Assembly (NCBI RefSeq): GCF_019455385.1
Contig: NZ_JACOFR010000007.1
Location: 62,001 to 126,000, forward strand
DNA from: Bradyrhizobium sp. BR 10289
Lineage (GTDB): Bacteria > Pseudomonadota > Alphaproteobacteria > Rhizobiales > Xanthobacteraceae
DNA: 64,000 bases
Reading direction: 5' to 3'
Shown here: positions 47,682-56,250 of the stretch, in pieces
How positions within the stretch are numbered: the stretch's first letter is position 1
Layout: every line of letters begins with the position of its first letter
The notes under the pieces: generated by a model
What the model was told of the DNA's origin: nothing
Databases searched by the model: none
Seen by the model: the letters and a program-made list of their open reading frames with translations, nothing else
Position numbers and translations under genes: made by a program

Positions 47682-48132
47682 TAAAAAACAGGTGCGATCG
47701 CTTCACGAGGCGTTGATGGACATCATCAGCGTCTTCAACCGCCGCCAGGGTGACGAGATGATGATCCGCGAGGCCGGCATCTCGCTCGATCGCGCGCTGT
47801 TTCCGCTGCTGGTCGGCATCGAGCGGCGCGGGCCGATCGGGGTCGTCGACCTCGCCGATCGCATGGGCCGGGACTACACGACGGTCAGCCGGCAGGTTGC
47901 GAAGCTGGAATCTCTGGGCCTCGTCAAGCGCCACGCCAGCAAGGCGGATCGCCGCGTCAGCGAGGCCACGATCACCCCCGACGGCAAGGCCATGACGGAC
48001 GCGGTCGACCGGGCGCGCGAACGTATCGTCGCGGGAATGTTCGCGAGCTGGGACGGTAAAGATGTCGAGGATCTGGTGCGCTTGATACGCAAGCTCGCAG
48101 ATGCGATGACCACGCATATCGGCCCGGCCTGA
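47653..48132 (+). CDS. MarR-family transcriptional regulator
   Basis: A 159-residue dimeric winged-helix repressor. The core is LFPLLVGIERRGPIGVVDLA followed by the recognition region MGRDYTTVSRQVAKLESLGL, then the wing HASKADRRVSEATITPDGKA. Terminal helices for dimerisation are at both ends. It faces the FAD monooxygenase gene across a 49-base gap, the common arrangement for a phenolic-responsive MarR regulator. GAGGG precedes ATG 47653. Confidence 0.92.
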   Translation: MSRSVQNTHIKKQVRSLHEALMDIISVFNRRQGDEMMIREAGISLDRALFPLLVGIERRGPIGVVDLADRMGRDYTTVSRQVAKLESLGLVKRHASKADRRVSEATITPDGKAMTDAVDRARERIVAGMFASWDGKDVEDLVRLIRKLADAMTTHIGPA

Positions 48133-48155
48133 GATCGATCGGAAGCGCTGCCTCA

Positions 48156-48608
48156 ATGACCAAGACCAATCGCGTGCTGTTTCTCTGCACCGGCAATTAC
48201 TACCGCAGCCGCTATGCCGAGGAGATTTTCAATTATCGCGCCGGGCGCGATGGGCTCGGCTGGCGCGCCTTCTCGCGCGCCGTCGCCGAAAAGCTCTCGC
48301 CCGAAAACGTGGGGCCGATCTCGCGCCACGCGCTGGAGGCCCTCGAGGCGAGAGGCATCGCGCCGGCCAGCGCTGCGCGACATCCGGTGCTCTGCACGCC
48401 CGACGATTTCGCGCAAGCTGAACTTGTCGTGGCGCTGAAAGACGCCGAGCATCGCCCGATGGTCGAGCGCCGCTTTGCCAGCCTCGCCCATCGCGTCCAG
48501 TACTGGGACGTGGATGATATCGAATATCTCGATCCCGCGATCGCGCTTGGCAAGATCGATGAGCAGATCGGGCGGTTGATAGCAGCCCTGCAGCTCCGGA
48601 GCCGGTAG
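48156..48608 (+). CDS. Low-molecular-weight protein tyrosine phosphatase family protein
   Basis: A 150-residue LMW-PTP-fold protein. The phosphate loop CX5R is present near the N-terminus in LFLCTGNYYRSRYAEEIF. The general-acid region is plausibly WDVDDIEYLDP near residue 125. It could dephosphorylate phosphotyrosine or act in arsenate chemistry; no ars genes are near. It follows the MarR gene by 23 bases and may be cotranscribed with it. Confidence 0.85.
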   Translation: MTKTNRVLFLCTGNYYRSRYAEEIFNYRAGRDGLGWRAFSRAVAEKLSPENVGPISRHALEALEARGIAPASAARHPVLCTPDDFAQAELVVALKDAEHRPMVERRFASLAHRVQYWDVDDIEYLDPAIALGKIDEQIGRLIAALQLRSR

Positions 48609-48706
48609 CGGCAAGGCTATTGCATATGACACAGGACTGCTGACGCAAGGCTGACCTTTCGTCAGATTTCCAAAAGCAAGACCAAGCAAGACCAAGAAGG
48701 AATCCC

Positions 48707-50224
48707 ATGAGCCAGACGCGGCGCGTTCTCTCGGCGCAAGTCGCCCACGAGACCAATACTTTCTCGATCGTTCCGACGACGCTGGAGGACTATCGCAAGC
48801 GGCTGTTCCTGCTTGATGGCGAGATCGCGGCCGCGCTGTCCGAGACAAGGATGGAGATCGCCGCGCATCTGGCCGCAGCCAAGCGTTACGGCTGGACCCT
48901 GGTGCAGCCGGTCGCTGCGGCGGCCACCCCGTCGGGCAAGGTGACGGCCGAGTGCTGGGCCGAATTGCAGCGCCTGGTCTACCAGGCCTGCGAAACCGGG
49001 CCGCTCGACGGCGTCATCCTCGCATTGCACGGCGCGATGGTGACCGAGACCGACGACGACGCGGAAGGTGCGCTGCTCGAAGGCTTGCGCAAGCGTCTCG
49101 GCGACACGATCCCGATTGCGGTGACGCTCGACCTGCATGCCAACGTCACGGAACGGATGGGCCGGCTGGCCAGCATCATGCTGCCCTACCGCACCTATCC
49201 CCACATCGACCAGTATGAGACGGCGTTCCGCGCCGCCGAGCTGCTGCAATCGGCGATGGACGGCACGATCCGTCCGAAAGTCTTCCGCCTGCAGGGACCT
49301 CTGCTCGACGGCTGCAATCACGGCCGGACTCAGGGCGGGGTGATGAGCGACCTGCTGGCGCGCGCCGCGGACCTGCAGGCGCAAACGCCGGGCCTGCTGT
49401 CCGTCGATGTCTGCGCCGGCTTCAGCCGCGCGGACATTGCCGAGGTCGGCCCCAGCGTTCAGGTCACCTTCGACGCCTCCCACAACGCCGCCGAAGCGGC
49501 CGCGCGGCAGGCGGCGGCCGCACTACAGGACGAGATGATCCGCCGGCGCGCCGAGGTCACCGTCACGCCGCTCGACCTGCCGGCAGCGATGAGGCTTGCC
49601 GCGGCAGCCGCAGCCGACGCCGCCGACACCCGTCCGCTCGTGATCTCCGACTTCAGCGACAATCCGGGTTCGGGCGCCTATGGCGATGGTGTCCGCCTGC
49701 TGGAGGCGCTGTTGCAGGCCGAAATTCGAAGCGTGCTGTTCGGCGTCCTCGGCGATCCCGAAGCCGCAAGCCGCTGCCATGAAGCGGGCCTTGGCGCCAG
49801 TGTGGATGTCGTCGTCGGCGCCAAGCGCCATCCCGCCAGCTACGGACCTCCGCTGACGCTGACCGGGCGGGTGACCGGCCTGTCGGACGGTGCCTTCGTC
49901 TGCGAGGGACCGATGAATGCGGGTCAGCCGATGACGCTCGGGCCCTCTGCCCTTCTCGAGGTCGACGGCATCTCCATCGCGATCTCGACCAACACGTTGC
50001 AGACCTACGATCAGGAAATGTTCCGCATTCTCGGCGCGGAGCCGGCTCAATTCCGGATCGTCGCAGTGAAGTCTGCGCACCATTTCCGGGCGGCCTTCGG
50101 GCCGATGGCCAAGGAGGTGATCCTGGCCGACAGCGGCGGCCTTGCCACCAACGACCACAGCAAGCTGTCCTACCGAAAAGTCCGTCGTCCGATCTGGCCG
50201 CTCGACGAACTCCCGCCCGGTTGA
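48707..50224 (+). CDS. M81 family metallopeptidase (MlrC-like)
   Basis: A 505-residue putative zinc enzyme of the M81/MlrC family, named after the protein that degrades linearised microcystin fragments; most members have unknown natural substrates. Likely metal-site segments are QVAHETNTFS near the N-terminus, LALHGAMVTETDDDAEG, VTLDLHANVTERM and PYRTYPHIDQYETA. The C-terminal domain has DFSDNPGSGAYGDG and SAHHFRAAFGPMA. GAAGGA precedes ATG 48707. It probably follows the phosphatase on the same transcript, 98 bases apart. Confidence 0.88.
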   Translation: MSQTRRVLSAQVAHETNTFSIVPTTLEDYRKRLFLLDGEIAAALSETRMEIAAHLAAAKRYGWTLVQPVAAAATPSGKVTAECWAELQRLVYQACETGPLDGVILALHGAMVTETDDDAEGALLEGLRKRLGDTIPIAVTLDLHANVTERMGRLASIMLPYRTYPHIDQYETAFRAAELLQSAMDGTIRPKVFRLQGPLLDGCNHGRTQGGVMSDLLARAADLQAQTPGLLSVDVCAGFSRADIAEVGPSVQVTFDASHNAAEAAARQAAAALQDEMIRRRAEVTVTPLDLPAAMRLAAAAAADAADTRPLVISDFSDNPGSGAYGDGVRLLEALLQAEIRSVLFGVLGDPEAASRCHEAGLGASVDVVVGAKRHPASYGPPLTLTGRVTGLSDGAFVCEGPMNAGQPMTLGPSALLEVDGISIAISTNTLQTYDQEMFRILGAEPAQFRIVAVKSAHHFRAAFGPMAKEVILADSGGLATNDHSKLSYRKVRRPIWPLDELPPG

Positions 50225-50245
50225 ACCGCCCCGCGCGCGCTTCGA

Positions 50246-50275
50246 TTGGCATCGCGGCTCATCCCGCGATGCCAA
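50246..50275. terminator. Strong hairpin after the M81 gene
   Basis: A perfect 12-base stem (TTGGCATCGCGG / CCGCGATGCCAA) with a 6-base loop, 21 bases after the M81 stop. No T-run follows on either strand, so it may slow polymerase or protect the mRNA end rather than be a classic terminator. Confidence 0.55.
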
Positions 50276-50278
50276 ACG

Positions 50279-50304
50279 AAAAACCCCAGCACGGATGCCG
50301 GGGC
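50279..50304 (-). terminator. Terminator downstream of rlpA-like gene
   Basis: On the minus strand GCCCCGGC-ATCCGT-GCTGGGG followed by TTTTT. It lies 109 bases after the rlpA-like stop, next to the hairpin that follows the convergent M81 gene. Confidence 0.8.
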
Positions 50305-50412
50305 TTGCGATGTGGCTCGCGTACATCCGGCGAACCAATCGTCACGTGAGAGACTAGCCGCGGACTTTGAACGGATGATGACGGGGGTGAGTCGACAAGA
50401 TGTCGCTTCACC

Positions 50413-50907
50413 TCAGCCAACCGGCCCGGGAATCCAATCGTCACCGGACAGCGGCTTGACGGTGACATCAGGAATGACCCCACGCTCCATGCCCGGATCG
50501 AAATGGCGCATCGTCCGCTCATTGAGGTCGATGATGCGGCCGGGCCTGAGCGGCCCCACGTCGTTGATCTTGACGATGACCTTCTTGCCGACGGCCTCGA
50601 CGAGCGCAAATTTCGGCCTCGCTCCGAACTGGACCCCACCAAATTTCCGACGCAAGTTCGTCTTGATCGCAGCCGTCCAGACCTCGGGATCGTAACGCTC
50701 GCCTGAGGCTGTGCGCGGGCCGCCCTCCTCCTTGCCGGGCTTGAACGGATTATACGTCGATGCTGCGCCAACGATCGCCTCACCGGAGGCGGCATCGACG
50801 ATTGTGCTCGAATGCACCACATCTGATTCACTTCGAGCAGAGGTCACGGAAACGGCAAGCGCAACCAGGGCGCCGCAACTTGCGGCGCTCAAGCGGAACA
50901 CCATCAT
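50413..50907 (-). CDS. rlpA: RlpA-like septal ring lytic transglycosylase/lipoprotein
   Basis: A 164-residue secreted double-psi beta-barrel protein. The signal peptide is MMVFRLSAASCGALVALAVS. The barrel carries VGAASTYNPFKPGKEEGGPR with the substrate-contacting TASGERYDPEVWTAA, then VIVKINDVGPLRPGRIIDLN, close to the RlpA consensus. The lipobox is not clear (SCGALVA), so it may be periplasmic rather than lipid-anchored. The C-terminal SPOR domain of full RlpA is missing. AAAGGAGTA precedes ATG 50907; ATG 50904 gives better ribosome spacing. Acts on peptidoglycan if the family role holds. Confidence 0.8.
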   Translation of the reverse strand: MMVFRLSAASCGALVALAVSVTSARSESDVVHSSTIVDAASGEAIVGAASTYNPFKPGKEEGGPRTASGERYDPEVWTAAIKTNLRRKFGGVQFGARPKFALVEAVGKKVIVKINDVGPLRPGRIIDLNERTMRHFDPGMERGVIPDVTVKPLSGDDWIPGPVG

Positions 50908-51186
50908 TACTCCTTTGATTTTCTCGATGGTCCGGTTCCAGATGCCGCAGAGCATGGTCAAGCGAACGCGAAAAGCGTTTCGAACTTGCGCCAGACCTTT
51001 GCGGAGTCGAGCCAACCCCTTGGCCGCGGAACCGTTGTGGGAACCAGGGCGGTCCCGCACGGTGTTTTGTTGTCGCCGTTGAAGACGGGGAATGAGTCAG
51101 CAATTTGGCCCGGCGAGGCTCAGGCTCCTTCCCCGGAGTCCTACGTGCTCAGCGACAGCGGCGCACTGCCCGCCTTCCGCGCGCAG

Positions 51187-52638
51187 CTAGCGCGCGCCCG
51201 ACTGATCGAGGAAGATTCTGACGCGGCCGACGTCCTCGACTTCGCGGTAGCGACTGAGCTCGGCTCGCAGCTCGGGATCTGCATTGGCCCAGCCCAGCCA
51301 GTCGAACGGGAACGAGCTCAAGAGGAGGGTGTCGACGAGAATGATGTTGGGGCGACCGTTGCGCACGTCGGCCAGCAGATGCTGCCGCTCGAAGGTGATG
51401 ATGCCGTCGAGCTTCGTTTGCTCGGCGGGACCTGGTTGCGAGCTGCTCTGGCGGAGTATGGCGCCTGCGGCCAGCAACTGCGCGCATGAGCTGCCGACCC
51501 AAATTCCCTCGATTTGGCGGACAAGCGGATGCCCTAGACCGATGTGATCGGTGATCGTAAGCAGCCGGGGGTGCTTGACGAGCGCCTCCACGCGCTCCTG
51601 CAGGGGCGGAAAGCGTGGGTCCGGTGATGACAAATAGAGCCCGATGAGCACGACGGCCGCGAGCCCACCGATCAAAGCCGGCATTCGCGACGTTCTGATG
51701 CTGATCTGGAGCGCCGGCGCCGCGATCGCGAACAGACAGAGCGCCAACGCGGTGTACGGCCACGCCTTGCCCTGGATGACGAAACTGGCGGCTCCGCCGA
51801 TCGATGCGGCGAGCCACGGGGTCGCGTCGCCGCCGATTTTGAAGTCGCGCGGCGCCAGCAGGCGCACGAACGCGAGCGAAGCGGTGATCACGACGATCGG
51901 AAGCGGAAGCAGGCTGCCGATATCCTTCCGGATGGGAAGATAGGCCTCGGCCACCATAGGCGCATAGCTGGAGACATAAGCGGGAAACAGAGCCACGACC
52001 AGCACACCGTAGCTGATGACGATGGCGGCGGCGATGCAGGCCTCGGACGTGAACAACGGCCTGAGGGAACGCTGGCGGACGACGCGCAGGATCATCGGAA
52101 GCCCCGCCACCAGCGCAAAGAAAGGCTTGATGCCCATTGCCAGTCCCGCACCCAAGCCTGCGAGCATTGCAGCCGGCCCGGGCGAGAGGTTGCGCCAGCG
52201 CAGCGCGGTGACCGCGACAAACGGGGTGAGCGCAATGACGGCGATGTGCTCGCGCTGCCCGAACACGGTGCCGGGAAGGATGGCGAGCAGGAACGCGAAC
52301 AGCCACGCCGAACGATTTCGCTCTCCCGCCTCCAGCCGCGCGAACGCAGCGGCGCGATCGATGATCAGGAGCGCGGCCGCGATTTCGGCCAGCACCATCG
52401 CGATCACGATGAACTTCGGTGCGATGCCGGTCAGGCGCGAGACCACGACGGCCGGCATGTACATGTAGACCGACAGCGGCGGATTGGACTCGAACAGGTC
52501 GACGCCCAACTTTCGGCCGTCCAGGATCTTTTCGTTCGCAGTCAGCAGCCAACCCAGATCCGGGTTGAGAACGAGGGGAATTTGAATGAAGAAGGCCGTC
52601 AGGAGGATCGCGGCCACGACGGTCCAGCGCTGATTCAT
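51187..52638 (-). CDS. Polytopic membrane protein, GT-C/GT39-like
   Basis: A 483-residue integral membrane protein with about ten hydrophobic helices followed by a soluble C-terminal part. The short first periplasmic loop DLGWLLTANEKILDGRKLGV followed by DLFESNPPLSVYMYMPAV has the acidic, aromatic character of lipid-linked sugar glycosyltransferases of the GT-C fold (ArnT/PMT-like). FGQREHIAVIALTPFVA and AMGIKPFFALV fit that family. It could glycosylate an envelope component. No partner genes are evident nearby. Confidence 0.65.
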   Translation of the reverse strand: MNQRWTVVAAILLTAFFIQIPLVLNPDLGWLLTANEKILDGRKLGVDLFESNPPLSVYMYMPAVVVSRLTGIAPKFIVIAMVLAEIAAALLIIDRAAAFARLEAGERNRSAWLFAFLLAILPGTVFGQREHIAVIALTPFVAVTALRWRNLSPGPAAMLAGLGAGLAMGIKPFFALVAGLPMILRVVRQRSLRPLFTSEACIAAAIVISYGVLVVALFPAYVSSYAPMVAEAYLPIRKDIGSLLPLPIVVITASLAFVRLLAPRDFKIGGDATPWLAASIGGAASFVIQGKAWPYTALALCLFAIAAPALQISIRTSRMPALIGGLAAVVLIGLYLSSPDPRFPPLQERVEALVKHPRLLTITDHIGLGHPLVRQIEGIWVGSSCAQLLAAGAILRQSSSQPGPAEQTKLDGIITFERQHLLADVRNGRPNIILVDTLLLSSFPFDWLGWANADPELRAELSRYREVEDVGRVRIFLDQSGAR

Positions 52639-52795
52639 GCCGAACCGTATAATGATCTGAAACGGATTGGCAATGACCGGACAGAATTCCGCGTCCGCCG
52701 ATGTCAGCAGACATGCAATGGTGTCTGCGATAATGATCCGGCCGAGACCACGTGGGCGCGGCCCACCCAGCGATTCCGCGTCCGCGGAGAGAGCC

Positions 52796-54007
52796 TCACG
52801 TCCCGCGCAAAAGCTCGCTCGCCACGACCCAGTCGTTGCCGTCGAACTGGAGCATGTAGCCGTCCTTGATCGGGCGGAAATCCTGCGGCGTGGTGTTGAG
52901 GGTGATCCCGGGCATCAGCAGCGACAGCGGCACGTTCTTCAGGTTCGAGGCCTGCGCCATGATGTTCTCGCGGGTCAGATTGTCCTTGCACTGTTTCAGC
53001 AGCACCACCAGCGCTTCGGCGACGGTGTAGCCGTAGAGGCCGGCGACGTTGTTGATGTCGGCATTGGGCAGGCGCTTCTTCATGAAGTCGATATAGGCCT
53101 GCATGGCCGGATCGTCCTTCGGCCCCTCGACGAACGGCTTCAGCGAGCCGAGCGATAGCACGCCCTTGCCGGCATCGAGGCCGGCCGGGGCCATCACGGT
53201 CGCCTTGTTGGCGCAGCCGCTCGCGAGGAAGCGCGTCGGCTGCCAGCCTGTTTCGTGGGCCTTGCGGATCGCCTGCGCGCAGGCGCGCGGCGTCACCGAG
53301 TAGATCATGAACACGTCGGCCTTGGTGCTCGCGAGCGTCAGCACCTGCGAATCGACGGTGGGATCGGTGACCTCGAAGCTCGAGGCCATCGCGATCGCCT
53401 TGTCGGCGTCGGCGCCAAGTGCCTCCTTGACACCGCGCAGATATTCCTTGCCGGCGTCGTCGTTCTGGTAGAGCACCGCGAAGCGCGCATTCGGGTTCTT
53501 GGCGCGGGCATAGGCGACGTCGATCGCAGCCTCGCTGGTGTAGTTCGGCGCCCAGGGCAGCGCCATCGACCACGGCATGTTGGCGGGATCGTTCCACTTC
53601 GAGGCCGAGCTGATCAGGAAGATCTGCGGCACCTTGTTGCTGTTGAGGTATTTTGCGATCGCCGAGCTCGGCGCGGTGCCCATGGTGGCGAAGATGAAGG
53701 CGACGCCGTCGCCCTCGACGAGACGCCGCGCAGCTTCCATCGTCTTCGGCGGCGAGAACGCATCGTCGAGCGACAGGAGATTGAGCTTGCGGCCGTTGAC
53801 GCCGCCCTTGTCGTTGACCTCGTCGAAATAGGCCGAGATGACCCTGCCGGTGATACCGAGCGGCGATGCCGGGCCGCTATAGGGCATGGTGTTGCCGATC
53901 TTGATCTCGGTGTCGGTGACACCGGGGCCGTAGGATTTCTGTGCGGATGCGGGCGTGGACAGGCAGGCGGCAGCCAATGCTGCGGCCAGGGCCAAAGCGG
54001 CTTTCAT
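52796..54007 (-). CDS. Branched-chain amino acid-type ABC substrate-binding protein
   Basis: A 403-residue periplasmic type-I binding protein from ATG 54007. The signal peptide is ALALAAALAAACLSTPASAQ. The mature start YGPGVTDTEIKIGNTMPYSG is the Leu/Ile/Val-binding family form, with GVNGRKLNLLSLDDAFSPPK and AIDVAYARAKNPNARFAVLY following. An in-frame start at 54043 is possible but CGGGGAGAAACC precedes ATG 54007. No permease or ATPase genes lie beside it, so it is an orphan binding protein; the ligand is unknown. Confidence 0.88.
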   Translation of the reverse strand: MKAALALAAALAAACLSTPASAQKSYGPGVTDTEIKIGNTMPYSGPASPLGITGRVISAYFDEVNDKGGVNGRKLNLLSLDDAFSPPKTMEAARRLVEGDGVAFIFATMGTAPSSAIAKYLNSNKVPQIFLISSASKWNDPANMPWSMALPWAPNYTSEAAIDVAYARAKNPNARFAVLYQNDDAGKEYLRGVKEALGADADKAIAMASSFEVTDPTVDSQVLTLASTKADVFMIYSVTPRACAQAIRKAHETGWQPTRFLASGCANKATVMAPAGLDAGKGVLSLGSLKPFVEGPKDDPAMQAYIDFMKKRLPNADINNVAGLYGYTVAEALVVLLKQCKDNLTRENIMAQASNLKNVPLSLLMPGITLNTTPQDFRPIKDGYMLQFDGNDWVVASELLRGT

Positions 54008-54126
54008 GGTTTCTCCCCGGTGATAACAGCCGCGCGGAGTCATGAGGCAAACGCGCGACGCGCTGCTCTTTGTCAGCGCGTCAGATCAGCGGAGTTCCAC
54101 GACATGGTCTTGCGTCGAGTTGCTGG

Positions 54127-54702
54127 TCAGTGCCGCCGCTTCAGACCGAAGCCGACGCTGATCCAGCCCGCGCCCGCCGTGATCAGGTCGATGCCGAGGA
54201 ACAGCCCGAGGATGTAGACGCTGTTCACCGGCCAGCGCGCCAGGATCAGGAGCCCGAGCAGCAGCGTGACGACGGCCGACAATGCCACCCACACCCACGG
54301 GCTCTCGCGCTTCATGCTGAAGGCGAGAAACAGCCTGACCGCGCCGGAGGCCAGCAGCGAGGCGCCAAGGAACAGGGTGAGCAGCACGGCTGCGAACAGC
54401 GGGTTCTCGAAGGTCAGGAAGCCCGCAATGACATAGAGCACGCCGAGCAAGGCCCAGATCAGAAACTTGCCCCAGCTCTTCATCTGGAACGCGCCGATGA
54501 TCTCGGTGACGCCGGCGACGATCATCATCGCGCCGACCACGATCACGCTCGCCACCGTCGCCATCACCATGCTGCCGAGCGCGACGAAGCCGGCGATGAG
54601 ATAGACGACACCGAGCGCGACGATCCAGCCCCATTTGGCACGGAGTGCCGCGATGCCCGAGCCTAAACTGGCATGGTGAGAGGTGTCTGAAACACTTGTC
54701 AT
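54127..54702 (-). CDS. HdeD-family acid-resistance membrane protein
   Basis: A 191-residue integral membrane protein of the HdeD/DUF308 family. Six hydrophobic helices in three pairs are visible, beginning WGWIVALGVVYLIAGFVALG and including LIWALLGVLYVIAGFLTFEN. Family members are linked to acid stress in enterobacteria; the role here is unknown. The first 22 residues are polar. It lies 119 bases downstream of no obvious partner. Confidence 0.85.
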   Translation of the reverse strand: MTSVSDTSHHASLGSGIAALRAKWGWIVALGVVYLIAGFVALGSMVMATVASVIVVGAMMIVAGVTEIIGAFQMKSWGKFLIWALLGVLYVIAGFLTFENPLFAAVLLTLFLGASLLASGAVRLFLAFSMKRESPWVWVALSAVVTLLLGLLILARWPVNSVYILGLFLGIDLITAGAGWISVGFGLKRRH

Positions 54703-54912
54703 GGCGGCACTCCCTGCCTGCTATGCCCCGCGGCGGACACGCCGGGGCAGAATAGTCGCGCGTCGGACCGGCACCAGCAGAGCAGTGCCGGGACGGGCCG
54801 ACGTTGACGCAAGTCAAGCTCCCAGACGAAGTCCGGCGCAGCGTAATCGTTCCTGCCCGGGGGCGGCCGGGATCGCCGTAAAACGGCGCGAAGCAGAGGC
54901 GGCGCCGATGTC

Positions 54913-55812
54913 TCAGCGCCCGCTCAACGCCGCCCTGCGGATATCGAGCACGGCCTGCGCCCATTCGGCGGGCTGCTCCTGCGGCAGGTTATGGCCGGCC
55001 CCGGCGAACACGCGCCGCTCGAAGAAGCCCTCGAACTTGCGCGCGTGATGGGCGGTGCCGGGATTGACGCCGTCGCTGTCGCCGTCGATCGCAATCGTGG
55101 GAACGCGGATCTGTGGCTGCGCGGCGAGCTTCGCCTCGATGGCCGCATAGGCGGGATCGCCGTCGACCAGCGCGTAGCGGTGGCGATAGGAGTGGATCAC
55201 GACGTCGACGAAATCAGGATTGTCGAACGACACCGCGCTTCTCTCGAACGTCGCGTCGTCGAATGTCCATGTCGGCGACCACATCGACCAGAGCTGGCGG
55301 GCAAAGCCGGCCCGGTTGCGTTCCAGCGCGCGGCGGCCGCGCTCGTTGTGAAAGAGATATTGATACCAGAGCGCGGCTTCCTCAGGCGGCGAGGCCGGCT
55401 CCATCGCGCGCGCGATGTTCTGGATGTTGTAGGAATTGCCGGAGACGAGGCCGACCACGCGCGCAGGATATAGCGCCGAGACCACGCAGGCCGCTCGGCC
55501 GCCCCAGTCATAACCGCCGACCACCGCACGCTCGATATGAAGCGCATCCATGAAGGCCAGGAGATCGGCGCCCAGCGCGGCCTGCTCGCCGGAACGCAAA
55601 GTGGATGTGGAACGGAAACGTGTCGGCCCGTAACCGCGCAGCCAAGGCACCAGCACCCGCGCGCCTGCTTCGGCGAGGATCGGCGCAGCCGCGGCATAAG
55701 CGTTCACGTCGTAGGGGAAGCCGTGGCCCATGATGCAGGGCCAGCCATCGGGCGCGCCGTAATCGAGATAGGCGATGTCGAGGACGTCGGTGGTGACGGT
55801 TTTTTGTTGCAT
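54913..55812 (-). CDS. Alpha/beta hydrolase, epoxide hydrolase/dehalogenase-like
   Basis: A 299-residue cytoplasmic alpha/beta hydrolase from ATG 55812 (MQQKTVTTDVLDIAYLDYG). The oxyanion loop is CIMGHGFPYDVNAY. The nucleophile elbow is GGYDWGGRAACVV, so the nucleophile is Asp as in epoxide hydrolases and haloalkane dehalogenases. The catalytic His lies in GAGHNLPQEQP near the end, and the second acid is probably in AIDGDSDGVNPG. The frame is open further upstream (56067), but that part lies in the divergent intergenic and pseudogene DNA. Substrate unknown. Confidence 0.88.
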   Translation of the reverse strand: MQQKTVTTDVLDIAYLDYGAPDGWPCIMGHGFPYDVNAYAAAAPILAEAGARVLVPWLRGYGPTRFRSTSTLRSGEQAALGADLLAFMDALHIERAVVGGYDWGGRAACVVSALYPARVVGLVSGNSYNIQNIARAMEPASPPEEAALWYQYLFHNERGRRALERNRAGFARQLWSMWSPTWTFDDATFERSAVSFDNPDFVDVVIHSYRHRYALVDGDPAYAAIEAKLAAQPQIRVPTIAIDGDSDGVNPGTAHHARKFEGFFERRVFAGAGHNLPQEQPAEWAQAVLDIRRAALSGR

Positions 55813-55917
55813 GATGCGAACCCTTGCCGAGCCGTTCCAGCATAGACCGGAAAGCGGCGGTGATCCATTCGCGCAGACGGTTCGTTTTGGACTCAGCGAG
55901 GCTAATGGAACGCAACC

Positions 55918-56250
55918 ATGGTCTATGTCTCGATGACTGGCTTCCGGCCGCATGGACTCGCGCAGTTGCCGCTGTTCTGGTGACGGACAACCCGGGCGTT
56001 TGCCCAGGCGCGACGCGCTCCCGGGAATTTGCTCACAACCTCCAGGCGGGTCGATGGTGTGTATCACACGATGACCGCTTGGTCAGACCCGGCCAGCATG
56101 CGCCTTTTTGTCACGAGCGGCGCGCACCTCAAAGCCATGGCCGACTTTCCCAGGCTGGGCACCGGACGCACCTTCGGTTACGCCTGCGAAAAGCTGCCCG
56201 ATTGGGACGTCGTCTACGCACTCTGGAAGACATATAGCCGAGAGGTCTGA
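55918..56250 (+). pseudogene. DUF3291/spheroidene-monooxygenase-like gene with in-frame stop
   Basis: One continuous frame begins ATG 55918 (MVYVSMTGFRPHG) and hits TGA at 55981-55983 after LPLFW, then resumes RTTRAFAQARRAPGNLL and runs to TGA 56250. The downstream part (GVYHTMTAWSDPASMRLFVT, then SGAHLKAMADFPRLGTGRT) is the characteristic core of this small monooxygenase-like family, whose relatives I recall with a Trp at the stop position. A single TGG-to-TGA change would explain it. A shortened protein from TTG 56029 is possible. The tail overlaps the 3' end of the convergent GGDEF-EAL gene by 168 bases. Confidence 0.7.
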
